Assembly (NCBI GenBank): GCA_017746715.1
Contig: JAGHZQ010000050.1
Location: 1 to 32,355, forward strand
Source of the DNA: Cyanobacteria bacterium SBLK
GTDB taxonomy: Bacteria; Cyanobacteriota; Cyanobacteriia; Cyanobacteriales; Spirulinaceae
Length of the DNA: 32,355 nt
Direction: 5' to 3'
Shown one piece after another: positions 24,048-31,855 of this stretch. The first letter of the stretch is position 1; every line of letters begins with the position of its first letter. The translations under genes were made by a program, and so were the position numbers. The notes beneath the pieces were generated by a model, which was given only the letters and a program-made list of their open reading frames with translations, had not been told where the DNA came from and ran no database searches.

Positions 24048-26255
24048 TTAGGATTTGTGTTTGGAAAGAAAGAGAACTCGATGGCGAAACCGAGATGCAC
24101 CCACGTACCACAGCCGATTGTATTCTTTGCGTTTCCGTCGTTCGGATTCGTCATTACCCACAAACAAGCGCACGAGGAGATCGTCCCCATCGATCGCCCC
24201 CTCATCAAACGTACTGCCTTGAGAATTATGGACGGTCAGGGCAAAGCAATTCCAAACCTTCGCAAAAACGTCATCTCGAAACCAATAATACTTGCGCCAT
24301 AAAAATGAATTGCGCTTGGCACTCTGATACTTTTGCTCCAACTCCGCCTCGTAACGACGGCGTTCGGACTCGTGCAGGACAAAGATTTGCCGGACGAGAC
24401 CTTCATCGGTAACGACTCGCAATTGCCACACCCGATAGCCATAATGTCGATTCTCGGCAATCTCTTGCACTTCAATCTCGCAGGAGGTGGGCAAAATGAC
24501 CGTCTTGCCATCGGGAGCGACAACGGGGTTTTTGGTAATTAATCGCTCTCCGATAACAAATTGGGGCGCATCTTGCCCATAGATGGCACTGCGAATCGCT
24601 GCATTGTAATACTCGACTCGCTTGTTGGTATAGCAAAGAATGCGGAAACAATCGGGATTTTGGGCGAACTTGCGGCGAACTTTCTTAATCCCATATTGCA
24701 ACAGCTTGGCTTCCGAAGCTCTAAACGCACCATTCGATTTATTGTTCGGTTGGTAGCAGGGAAAGGGGAAAAAGCAATCGGTTTTGCTCTTGACCGCACG
24801 GCGACTGGCAGTCACAAAATCCAACAGGGGACTTTCTCCAGCTTGCCTCACCACTTCGGTTAAGATGGTACGATTTTTGATATTGAAGGAAGGCGATCGC
24901 TTTTCTCCCACTGGATTCAATTGAGCCGGATCGCCCATAAGAACCAGCTTGCGATTGGCAAGGGGAGACTTTTCGCAACAGCGTTCGAGCCATTCCCACA
25001 ACTCCGCCCCGACCATCGAACATTCATCAAGGAAAATAAAATCGTAGAGGTGAACGGAAGATGCTGCGGTTTGCACCAACACTTTCTCCGTGCCTTGATT
25101 CCGCACTCCCAAGCCCAATAACTGATGAATGGTTTGGCAGGGAATCCCCAGCATCTCATTTTCGTATTCCCAACGCTTGCCCGATAAGTGGCGAAATTCG
25201 GGAAGCTGATGGTCGTGCAAATTGCTCAATTTTCCCACCAGTTGCTTGATGGATTTGAGCCAAGCTCGAGCTAATTTTTTGGTGCGGAAGGCGATAAAGG
25301 CTCGATAATAGCTGCCATCCTCGCTCATTTCATAAGCTACGTTGGAGGAAAGGGCGATCGCGGGCGGAACGAGCAATATTCCCATCGCTTTCATTTCCAA
25401 CTGACTGTAGTGCATCATCGTTCCATCATTCCAACGAATGCCAAACGATCGCTCTGAACGGGTATCGAGAGAAGCGATCGCGCCCCATCTTTTTCCTCGT
25501 TCCAGCACTCGACTCCCAATCTTGAACCCGCAAATCCCTTCTTCTTCACCTTGTTTTTGCAGGTGGTTGGCAAATGCAGTGTCCCAAGCCGCTTCCAAAT
25601 CTTCGGGTTGATAGAGTTCGTCCAATTGAGTCACAAACCGTTCTTTTAACTGTTGCTGCCAAGCGAAGTTAACAATTTCTAAAAACTGGCTGGGACTATT
25701 GATGGAAAGCCAAATTTCCGCTTTCAACCTCAGATCGGGAACAGATAATGGGGGTAATGAGAGAGTGTCGGGGAGATCGATTTGATTTTTGAAGGGGCTG
25801 CCAGGAAAAATGGAGAGGGGAAAGCGATAGAGTCCCGAGCGATCGCGAATGGTAATGCTTTCTCGATCAACAGCCTCAACCAAATAGCAGGGTAGTGCCC
25901 CCCACTCGGCAATTCCACCATCAGCGAGTGCGACCTTCGTTCCCAAGGGAAACTCGACCCAAGTTTTTCCCTCACGGTAAGGGGAAACGACAGCAATTTT
26001 GTGGAATCGTATCTCGTCTCGAGTGTAGGCAAATTTGTCCTGTTCTTCTCCCAGTTTGGCATCCCAAACAATGGTTATCGGGCGATCGCTTTCATCCATT
26101 TTCGCGATCGTGCCATAGCGACCCCGACTTTTCACAATTCTGCCAACTCGAAATTCCTCCGGTAATGGGACTTCTACAAGAAAGGGAAAAAGCACTTTCA
26201 CCACTTCTCTGACTGAATCTAAAGTTGTGTCGCTGTTTTGTACGGTCGATTCCAT
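24048..26255 (-). CDS. RecD/Dda-like superfamily 1 helicase with SH3-like N-terminal repeats, Walker A not found
   Basis: Most SF1 helicase motifs are clear in this 735-residue protein. They are CQTIHQLLGLG, the Walker B-type IFLDECSMVGAELW (Asp near residue 410), LVLMGDPAQLNPVGE, TEVVRQ, LTVHNSQGSTFDE and RLWYVGASRFRHRVLFL. The expected GxxGxGKT loop should precede CQTIH but is not present in this frame, nor did I see it in other frames. The nearest trace is HLSGKRW. The N-terminal 300 residues hold three similar modules (FRVGRIVKSRGRYGTIAKMD, FPLGTKVALADGGIAEWGAL, FKIGSRVLERGKRWGAIASL) that look like SH3/KOW-type barrels. The start is ATG 26255 with GGAG at 26264-26267. The frame runs back to 26357, but that would overlap a palindrome of the operator array. 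It may be an inactivated helicase. Confidence 0.75.
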   Translation of the reverse strand: MESTVQNSDTTLDSVREVVKVLFPFLVEVPLPEEFRVGRIVKSRGRYGTIAKMDESDRPITIVWDAKLGEEQDKFAYTRDEIRFHKIAVVSPYREGKTWVEFPLGTKVALADGGIAEWGALPCYLVEAVDRESITIRDRSGLYRFPLSIFPGSPFKNQIDLPDTLSLPPLSVPDLRLKAEIWLSINSPSQFLEIVNFAWQQQLKERFVTQLDELYQPEDLEAAWDTAFANHLQKQGEEEGICGFKIGSRVLERGKRWGAIASLDTRSERSFGIRWNDGTMMHYSQLEMKAMGILLVPPAIALSSNVAYEMSEDGSYYRAFIAFRTKKLARAWLKSIKQLVGKLSNLHDHQLPEFRHLSGKRWEYENEMLGIPCQTIHQLLGLGVRNQGTEKVLVQTAASSVHLYDFIFLDECSMVGAELWEWLERCCEKSPLANRKLVLMGDPAQLNPVGEKRSPSFNIKNRTILTEVVRQAGESPLLDFVTASRRAVKSKTDCFFPFPCYQPNNKSNGAFRASEAKLLQYGIKKVRRKFAQNPDCFRILCYTNKRVEYYNAAIRSAIYGQDAPQFVIGERLITKNPVVAPDGKTVILPTSCEIEVQEIAENRHYGYRVWQLRVVTDEGLVRQIFVLHESERRRYEAELEQKYQSAKRNSFLWRKYYWFRDDVFAKVWNCFALTVHNSQGSTFDEGAIDGDDLLVRLFVGNDESERRKRKEYNRLWYVGASRFRHRVLFLSKHKS

Positions 26256-26335
26256 CGGGCATTCTCCAACTTCAATCTCTACCTGCCCTTGCCCGTTAGG
26301 GCGATTTTTTGCGATCGCGATCGACTCCATTCGAT

Positions 26336-26455
26336 GTGGATATCTGGATACCCACAATCGTCTCGATAATTTTTGCCGTTTCCTCTGTGGATATCCGGAT
26401 ACCCACAGTTTTCTCCAAATTTTTTTCTATTTAATGTGGATATCTGGATATCCAC
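26336..26455. repeat. Three 20-bp near-perfect palindromes at regular 49-51 bp intervals (iteron/operator array)
   Basis: The copies are 26336-26355 GTGGATATCTGGATACCCAC, 26387-26406 GTGGATATCCGGATACCCAC and 26436-26455 GTGGATATCTGGATATCCAC. Each is nearly self-complementary, and the copies differ from one another by only one or two bases. Start-to-start distances are 51 and 49 bases, about five helical turns. The array fills the gap between the divergent helicase (start 26255) and ParA-like (start 26492) genes. This placement suits an autoregulatory operator, a centromere-like site or replication iterons. Confidence 0.85.
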
Positions 26456-26491
26456 GTGATAATCTGAAAGAACATCGCTTCAGATTCAATA

Positions 26492-26998
26492 ATGACACTA
26501 CCTAAATTAAGATTAGCCGTTCTCGGTGTTGGCGGGAGCGGTAAGACGACAATAACCACGCATAGTGCGTATTGGTTGGCAAAGACGGGATTTTCAACAG
26601 TCTGGTTTGACTTCGATGTTTTTCCAGTTCTCTCGTATTTCGAGGATATTCGTCATGCCATTCGCGAGGGGTTAGGTATTGCCAATGCCAAACTGTTACA
26701 AAAACTGTCTCCTAAAAATCTCAATCTGACAGAAACCAAAGCAAGGAATATTCGCAAGAATCTTTGCGATCGCGTCCTGAAAGAGAAGTTAACCAAGGAA
26801 AAAACAAAGGCGCTGGTTAACGAAACATTGGCAAAACACAATCCCAAGGATGAGGAGAAAATAACAGCCCGACAAACTGCCAAAACTGTCAAATCGATTG
26901 AATCGATCGCCGTTGACGAGATGAACTCAGAGCAACTGCAAGCAATACGAGAAGCCATGCAAGCCAAGCTAGCTCAGATCGATGCCCAATTGACCTAG
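26492..26998 (+). CDS. Short ParA-like P-loop ATPase with atypical basic, coiled-coil C-terminus
   Basis: The 168-residue protein opens with a ParA/MinD-type nucleotide-binding loop (LAVLGVGGSGKTTITTHSAY) and a second strand TVWFDFDVFPVLSYF. That Asp pair fits the ParA switch region. The next conserved ParA parts (DxxP..., Walker B) are missing. From about residue 70 the chain is lysine-rich and helical (ARNIRKNLCDRVLKEKLTKE), ending in a coiled-coil-like MNSEQLQAIREAMQAKLAQI. It is either a much-shortened ParA or a fusion of the ParA N-terminus to something else. It begins 36 bases after the last palindrome and is the first gene of an apparent operon with the GNAT and 27560 genes. A partition role is suggested by this setting but unproven. 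Confidence 0.65.
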   Translation: MTLPKLRLAVLGVGGSGKTTITTHSAYWLAKTGFSTVWFDFDVFPVLSYFEDIRHAIREGLGIANAKLLQKLSPKNLNLTETKARNIRKNLCDRVLKEKLTKEKTKALVNETLAKHNPKDEEKITARQTAKTVKSIESIAVDEMNSEQLQAIREAMQAKLAQIDAQLT

Positions 26999-27032
26999 TT
27001 TATTAACGATAAAAGAAGAGTCGCTTGATGCA

Positions 27033-27563
27033 ATGCAGACGCAGCTTTTTGACATTCAAGAAAATTGCTATAGCAACGCTCGAATCGTCGAAATTTCAGA
27101 TCGCCACGTTCTTGATTTCGAGGAATATTGGATTCCCAAATTGGAAGAGTTGGGAGAAGAAGATCAATATTGGGATTGGGCATTCAAGAAACGTATGGCA
27201 TTTAATGAAGACAACATTGAAGGTTACGCGATCGAATGCAATAATACGACCCAAGGTTTGTTAAGTTTGGAAACTCGATTTCATCGCTCTTGGTTGGACG
27301 AAACTCAAAAAATCGTCTATATTAAGGCAATCGCCAGCGCCTCTTGGAATCGTTCTAGCGTTCCCCGACAGCGTTATAAATTTGTGGGAAAAAGACTGAT
27401 TTCTTTTGCTCGCCAGCGCAGTGCGGAATTGGGATACTTTGGCAGGATTGGCCTTCACTCCCTTGACAATGCTATTGAATTTTATCGAAAACTATCAATG
27501 TGGGAATTGGGGCGCGATCCCGATTGTGACGACTTGATTTATTTTGAACTGGGGCAATTATGA
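27033..27563 (+). CDS. GNAT-family N-acetyltransferase
   Basis: This 176-residue cytosolic protein is expected to transfer an acetyl group from acetyl-CoA. The fold is visible in GYAIECNNTTQGLLSLE, VYIKAIASASWNR, the CoA-loop segment YKFVGKRLISFARQRSAEL and the closing GYFGRIGLHSLDNAIEFYRKL. The CoA loop is abbreviated (VGKRL rather than a full RxxGxG/A). The gene starts 34 bases after the ParA-like stop, and its own stop overlaps the start of the next gene by four bases (ATGA), so the two are translationally coupled. Some GNATs act as toxins on tRNA, usually paired with a preceding DNA-binding antitoxin. The partner here follows instead and is unrecognised, so no toxin claim is made. Confidence 0.8.
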   Translation: MQTQLFDIQENCYSNARIVEISDRHVLDFEEYWIPKLEELGEEDQYWDWAFKKRMAFNEDNIEGYAIECNNTTQGLLSLETRFHRSWLDETQKIVYIKAIASASWNRSSVPRQRYKFVGKRLISFARQRSAELGYFGRIGLHSLDNAIEFYRKLSMWELGRDPDCDDLIYFELGQL

Positions 27564-28048
27564 CGCAAGCAAAAACATCCGAAACTCAAGTTTTTGAAGA
27601 GATCGAACTGCCAAATGGGAAAATAGCCAAGCGTTTGCGCGTTCGCCCCCTTTTGGACTGCGATGACCCCGAAGCAGATGCGGAATGGGATCGCCTTGAA
27701 GCAGAATGCGATCCCTTTAGCGATTATGGTTATTTTGCCCGAGCGTTCGGTAAGAGCGATCGCCCGATTCAGTTAAGAGTTCGCCAAGACCTAAGCGTTG
27801 AAGAACTCGAATGCTTGGAACGCAAGCGAGATTTTCGAGGGGCGATCCGAGAAGCACTGCAAAATGACCCGGAAATTGAAGATGCCGAGGCGTTCGAGCT
27901 TAAATATTTTTGGCGCGATCGCACGGAATCCATCGAGCAATTTTTTACAGATGCCGCCAACTACGAAACATCAGAGGAACGAATGGCAAAAGCCAGAGAA
28001 GCGATCGCCGTGCAGAAAGAAATTATCTCGCAATCCGCTACCAGTTAG
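27560..28048 (+). CDS. Acidic protein of unknown function, translationally coupled to the GNAT gene
   Basis: This 162-residue soluble protein is strongly acidic (DDPEADAEWDRLEAECDPF, NDPEIEDAEAFELKYF) and has a helical C-terminus. It has no signal peptide, membrane segment or recognisable DNA-binding motif. Its ATG overlaps the GNAT stop (27560-27563), so it is made together with the acetyltransferase and could be its inhibitor, substrate or partner. The phrase IELPNGKIAKRLRVRPLLD near the start is beta-like. I do not recognise the family. The operon ends 22 bases before the convergent gene's stop, leaving almost no intergenic space. Confidence 0.7.
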   Translation: MTQAKTSETQVFEEIELPNGKIAKRLRVRPLLDCDDPEADAEWDRLEAECDPFSDYGYFARAFGKSDRPIQLRVRQDLSVEELECLERKRDFRGAIREALQNDPEIEDAEAFELKYFWRDRTESIEQFFTDAANYETSEERMAKAREAIAVQKEIISQSATS

Positions 28049-28070
28049 CAGTTATCTGTTGGGATTGATT

Positions 28071-28760
28071 TCAAAATAGCGAAATTTGGCGATCGCCTTC
28101 ATTCTCCGAGGTTGTTGTAGCTTTATTTTTGCGTTGAGTATCAGACTTGACCGCTCTTTGTTTCTTGCCCCATCCTCGTTGCTTGCCTGCTTCTACGACG
28201 CGGCGGCGGATATCTCTGGCAATGCGATCGTAACATTCCGTCTTGATGTAACCGGACATTTGCACGGGTTGTATTCCCTGCACCTCCCAAAAAGTTCGAC
28301 CTTCCGGCAATTTTCCGTGTTTGGTCATACTTTCGTTTGCCGCCCAGAGATAAACATCCGCCCAATAGCGCTCCAAAGGAGCAATTAAAGTCGCCGGATA
28401 AATACAAGCCGCCACTTCGCTCGGTGTTGCCAATTCTCCCACAATTTCTTTTTCATTTTCGGCAACAATGGCATCGAAGCGATCGAGATAAATGGCTTTG
28501 GGCAACCACTGGGGCAAACTTTCGCTCCAACCGCACTGGTGAACCGAGATCGGCCCTGCCAAATAGCGAATGTGATGAATCGAAAATTCAGAGAGTTCGA
28601 GTAGTGCTGCGATTAGCTCATTGCTACAATCCATTTCCAATAGCAAGCGCAACATTTTTTGAGTTCGTGGGTTGGAACTCGGGCGATCGCCTTGCTCTGG
28701 AATATCGAGCAGTTGAACTTGTTTGGGTTGTTCCATCGGTTTCGTTGCGAACTTCGACAC
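28071..28760 (-). CDS. Unknown protein with a C-terminal beta-clamp-binding motif (QISLF)
   Basis: This 229-residue soluble protein is the last gene of a three-gene minus-strand operon. The N-terminal half is helical (TQKMLRLLLEMDCSNELIAA), the middle reads YWADVYLWAANESMTKHGKL and GRTFWEVQGIQPVQMSGYIK, and the C-terminal tail is basic (RRRVVEAGKQRGWGKKQRAV). The final residues DRQISLF match the QL(S/D)LF-type peptide that binds the DnaN sliding clamp, in the usual position at the end of a flexible charged tail. This suggests recruitment to replication forks or DNA repair sites. The start may be GTG 28760, ten bases after the RuvC-like stop, or ATG 28736. I do not recognise the main domain. 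Confidence 0.7.
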   Translation of the reverse strand: MSKFATKPMEQPKQVQLLDIPEQGDRPSSNPRTQKMLRLLLEMDCSNELIAALLELSEFSIHHIRYLAGPISVHQCGWSESLPQWLPKAIYLDRFDAIVAENEKEIVGELATPSEVAACIYPATLIAPLERYWADVYLWAANESMTKHGKLPEGRTFWEVQGIQPVQMSGYIKTECYDRIARDIRRRVVEAGKQRGWGKKQRAVKSDTQRKNKATTTSENEGDRQISLF

Positions 28761-28770
28761 CGATAAAGCG

Positions 28771-30003
28771 TTAGCTGATGTTGTTGGTCAACCCACATAA
28801 ACCCGCATAACCAATAGCGATCGCATCTACCGAATCATCAACGGGGAGCTTCTCCATATCGAATAACGTCGCAATAATTTCTGCAACTTCCCCTTTCGTT
28901 GCCCTCCCATTCCCCAAATGTGCCTTCCAACTGGATTGGTGGAGTTGAACGGGTTCGATATCTGCCTCCCGACAGCAAACGAGGTTGATGATGCCCACTG
29001 CTTGCAAAACCCCGCCAGCTGCTTTGATATGCCGACCGAAAAAAGGCATTTCCATTACGGCTTGCGTGGGTTCAAATTCTTCGATGAGTTCCACTAAATC
29101 TCGTTCGATTTCAACCAACCGTTGAGAGGTGGAGAGAGCGGCATCCCCGTTGCCAAGAAATTGTAGTGCTTCGCGAGGAACGAGACACAATTGACCTGCC
29201 TCCGTCCGACACATGGCAGATTGAGGAAGCGACAATTCCTTACAGTTTTCAATGTCAAAATCGAGTTGTTGCTCCCACAAACACTTTATCACTCGCACGA
29301 TTGTTCCTTCGCTGAGATAAAGCGAAGAGACTTTGATCGAATCCAAAGAAGGTTGCGATTCGAGTTGGGCGAGAAAGGAAACGTCAGGATTGCCGATAAC
29401 TCGAGCGAGTCGGATGCCTTGGGGTAAATTGGCAACAGCATCCTCAAATAGGCAGTTGGGAATATTACAGCGCAATGGGTCTGATTCTTCAACCCGATAG
29501 GATTCAACGACTTCTGCCACAGATTTTCCCGTTTCTCGTGCTTGCAGAATCACATCTCGAACCAAGGGAAGTGCTGTTTCTGCAAAACTGTTGGTATCTA
29601 AGGGAGTTATGCTTTCCAGCTTTTGAATGAGTTGGAACAGGCGATCGCGAATTTGAGGATCTGGTACTTTTGCTTGACATTCGGCAGCAATTTCTAGGGT
29701 ATGAATGAGTTCTGAGGGCAAAGAATTAAGATGATTGGATAGAGAAGCACTTTCTCCATTTAATTTCGTGTCGAGTACCAGATCGTAATATTCTTCTGCC
29801 AAATCGAACAGATTACCTCCCAGTTGCGATTCGAGGCAATGCAAAAGCTGCCAAAATAAGGAGAGCGATCGCGGTATGGGACGAGTGGCAATAAAGTGAA
29901 TCTGACTTTTGGACGAGCGATCGCTGAATATTTCAATGCGTCCGTAAGTCTGACGAGTGCAATAATCTAAGTTCAGCAATTGTTGATGAAGTTGAGTTCT
30001 CAT
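28771..30003 (-). CDS. Large protein with C-terminal RuvC-like nuclease domain
   Basis: This 410-residue protein is the middle gene of the operon. Roughly residues 280-400 resemble RuvC Holliday-junction resolvase. LVEIERDLVELIEEFEPTQA leads into the acidic strand VMEMPFFGR, followed by IEPVQLHQSSWKAHLGNGRA (compare the K...GnGxAxK segment of RuvC) and the terminal DDSVDAIAIGYAG with its two aspartates. The usual first motif (LGIDPG) is not evident; the nearest candidate is QLDFDIEN. The N-terminal 250 residues are unrecognised and helical. The ATG at 30003 overlaps the stop of the 89-residue gene by four bases. It may be a structure-specific nuclease of a mobile element, or a catalytically altered relative. 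Confidence 0.7.
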   Translation of the reverse strand: MRTQLHQQLLNLDYCTRQTYGRIEIFSDRSSKSQIHFIATRPIPRSLSLFWQLLHCLESQLGGNLFDLAEEYYDLVLDTKLNGESASLSNHLNSLPSELIHTLEIAAECQAKVPDPQIRDRLFQLIQKLESITPLDTNSFAETALPLVRDVILQARETGKSVAEVVESYRVEESDPLRCNIPNCLFEDAVANLPQGIRLARVIGNPDVSFLAQLESQPSLDSIKVSSLYLSEGTIVRVIKCLWEQQLDFDIENCKELSLPQSAMCRTEAGQLCLVPREALQFLGNGDAALSTSQRLVEIERDLVELIEEFEPTQAVMEMPFFGRHIKAAGGVLQAVGIINLVCCREADIEPVQLHQSSWKAHLGNGRATKGEVAEIIATLFDMEKLPVDDSVDAIAIGYAGLCGLTNNIS

Positions 30004-30269
30004 AATCCTTGAAGCGAATGAAAAAATGAGTAATAGCGAGTTTTTTCGCCGTTCTCAAATTCATCGCGATCGCGATATGAGGATTCGCACTTCAACTTCT
30101 CGATAGGACAAAGAAGTAAGCAAAAATCATTATCCAGTCGGTCGTAAAATTCTCCCATACCCTCATCGAGGGAGAGAAATTCCCCTGATATTGTAGGTGC
30201 ATCGTTCAATCGCACCAGCACGAGGAACTCGATCGATTCTGTCCTCTGACCGTTTCTGCTACTTGGCAA
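30000..30269 (-). CDS. Small unknown protein, first gene of the RuvC-like operon
   Basis: This protein of up to 89 residues has a beta-strand (IEFLVLVRLN), then an acidic stretch (DEGMGEFYDRLDNDFCLLLC) and a charged end. Its stop overlaps the start of the RuvC-like gene (ATGA at 30000-30003), which is the main evidence that it is translated. The only start covering the whole frame is TTG 30269, with no good ribosome site. An internal ATG would give about 52 residues. There is no recognisable family. Confidence 0.5.
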   Translation of the reverse strand: MPSSRNGQRTESIEFLVLVRLNDAPTISGEFLSLDEGMGEFYDRLDNDFCLLLCPIEKLKCESSYRDRDEFENGEKTRYYSFFHSLQGL

Positions 30270-30513
30270 TCTAAGAATCTTTTAATCTCTAAAAGAATCG
30301 ATATATAAGAATTTTATAAATTTTAGAACTGTCAAGATTATTTTGAAAGACTACAAGGTTTCCCCAAGTCGAAAAAATTTTTGGGCTTTCTGCATAAACC
30401 CGAGAAATCTTGCCCATTGAGATGAGTGAAGGGTTTGAAGAGATGAAGCACGAACTTGTCAGATGTGCCATCTCCTCATCCTACGACTCAGGAAAATAAT
30501 CTAGGAGAATAAT

Positions 30514-31698
30514 ATGTTCAAACCAATTATTACCTCCCTCGGTGTGGCGAGCGCGATCGCGCTGATTTTGGGTGCGGGTGCAGCCAAAGCAGATCCGGTG
30601 CCGAATCCCCCGCCGGAAACGAAACTCCCTCCCGTGTTTTGCTTCCGTTTTACCAATATCAAAGCCATTGAAGACGATCCCGAAGGAGATAAATTCCAAC
30701 TGTCCTTTGAAGTCCTCAACTGGTCCAATCGTCCTGCAAATGGGGTTCGGATTGCGTTAAATACGGGAAGCAATAGCTTTGTCCAAGATGTTGCCCCTGT
30801 CTTTGCGGGTGCGGGTGTGGATGCAAACGGTCGTCCCCTCGGGCAAGATGCGGATCCTTTACCCGGAAATCAGCTTTTCACTAACTTGGGTCAAGTGACC
30901 GAGTCAACCGAAACGGCAGTTCAGTGGACAGCGATCCAGCAGGATTTTAATACGCTGAGTGCTGGTGCGATTCCCAATGCCGATCTGTTGGGAGTCGGTC
31001 CTCGGAATACTCCTGCTGCTTGTGCGTTGGTTCCCGGTTGCACCTTAGTGGGAAGCAGTCCCAATCCGTTTTTCCAAAGTCCTCAAGTGTCCGACTGGGA
31101 AACTGTGGATAATGGGAATAATGTTCTAGATGGTTTTGTTCTCACGGTTGACGATCTCGATGAGGCAGAAGTTCTCTCTTTTAACTGGAACTTGTTGGAT
31201 GAGAACGGCGATCCCATTGGAATGCCGGGAGTCGGTAATGAGTATGGTTTCGGGACGGTGAATATTGCCCGCATTCCCATTAATACCGATCCCGAATCCG
31301 ATTTTCGCATTTTCCCCGACAATACTGGTGTAAGCAATTCTTCGCGCATCTTTGCAGAGAACTCCCACCGAGTGACGGAGTATGCGGATGTTGATTACGA
31401 TACCGTGTTGGCTGCACCTCCTCCGCCTAATACCATTCGTTTTACAACCAATGAAACCGATGAAACCGAAAATTTAATTGCTCTGTTTTCGGCAGAATTC
31501 GGGCCGGGTTTGGCCGCTCCTTTTGTTAATTCAGGGGATAACATTTTTAACTCTGCAATTAATACCCAACCGATCGCGCGCGGAGATGGAGATAGCGATC
31601 CCGATCCGACCAAAGTTCCCGAGCCTTCTACTTTATTGGGATTGACGGTTTTCGGCTTGCTTTGGGCGAAATCGCGTTCGGGTGTCAAAGCGGAATAG
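30514..31698 (+). CDS. PEP-CTERM surface protein, type unknown
   Basis: This 394-residue exported protein has a signal peptide (AIALILGAGAAKADPVPNPP) and a PEP-CTERM tail (KVPEPSTLLGLTVFGLLW followed by KSRSG). AGGAG at 30503-30507 supports ATG 30514. The body is acidic and strand-rich. It has an opening FCFRFTNIKAIEDDPEGDKF that reads like an immunoglobulin- or CARDB-type beta-sandwich (FQLSFEVLNWSNRPANGVRI), and a disulfide candidate in AACALVPGCTL. I cannot name the family. It is the largest PEP-CTERM protein here. The 244 bases before it hold no gene and no copy of the element upstream of 13367. Confidence 0.88.
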   Translation: MFKPIITSLGVASAIALILGAGAAKADPVPNPPPETKLPPVFCFRFTNIKAIEDDPEGDKFQLSFEVLNWSNRPANGVRIALNTGSNSFVQDVAPVFAGAGVDANGRPLGQDADPLPGNQLFTNLGQVTESTETAVQWTAIQQDFNTLSAGAIPNADLLGVGPRNTPAACALVPGCTLVGSSPNPFFQSPQVSDWETVDNGNNVLDGFVLTVDDLDEAEVLSFNWNLLDENGDPIGMPGVGNEYGFGTVNIARIPINTDPESDFRIFPDNTGVSNSSRIFAENSHRVTEYADVDYDTVLAAPPPPNTIRFTTNETDETENLIALFSAEFGPGLAAPFVNSGDNIFNSAINTQPIARGDGDSDPDPTKVPEPSTLLGLTVFGLLWAKSRSGVKAE

Positions 31699-31717
31699 TA
31701 CCCGATGAGAAAAGTCA

Positions 31718-31741
31718 GGTCGATCGCTCGAGAGAACGACC
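31718..31741. terminator. GGTCG...CGACC hairpin after the PEP-CTERM gene
   Basis: A short perfect stem (31718-31722 with 31737-31741) lies about 20 bases past the stop, enclosing CTCGAG. It is followed by an A-rich rather than T-rich stretch, so rho-independent termination is only weakly supported. Confidence 0.25.
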
Positions 31742-31855
31742 GATCTGAAGCAACAAAAAACTAACTCGAGTATATCTGCAATGGGGGTTTGTCGCGCCCC
31801 TCTTCTCCCACTTTTTGGGACTGGGAAAACACGGAAATTTAGGGGAAAACGAGAC

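Noticed and set aside
26256..26357. N-terminal extension of the helicase beginning MWVSRYPHR.
   Set aside because: It runs through the first palindrome of the array and lacks a ribosome site, whereas ATG 26255 has GGAG at a good distance.
26336..26455. Three 20-bp repeats with 31- and 29-bp spacers look like a mini CRISPR array.
   Set aside because: The repeats are near-perfect palindromes, vary between copies, are shorter than CRISPR repeats, and no cas gene is present. An operator or iteron array fits better.
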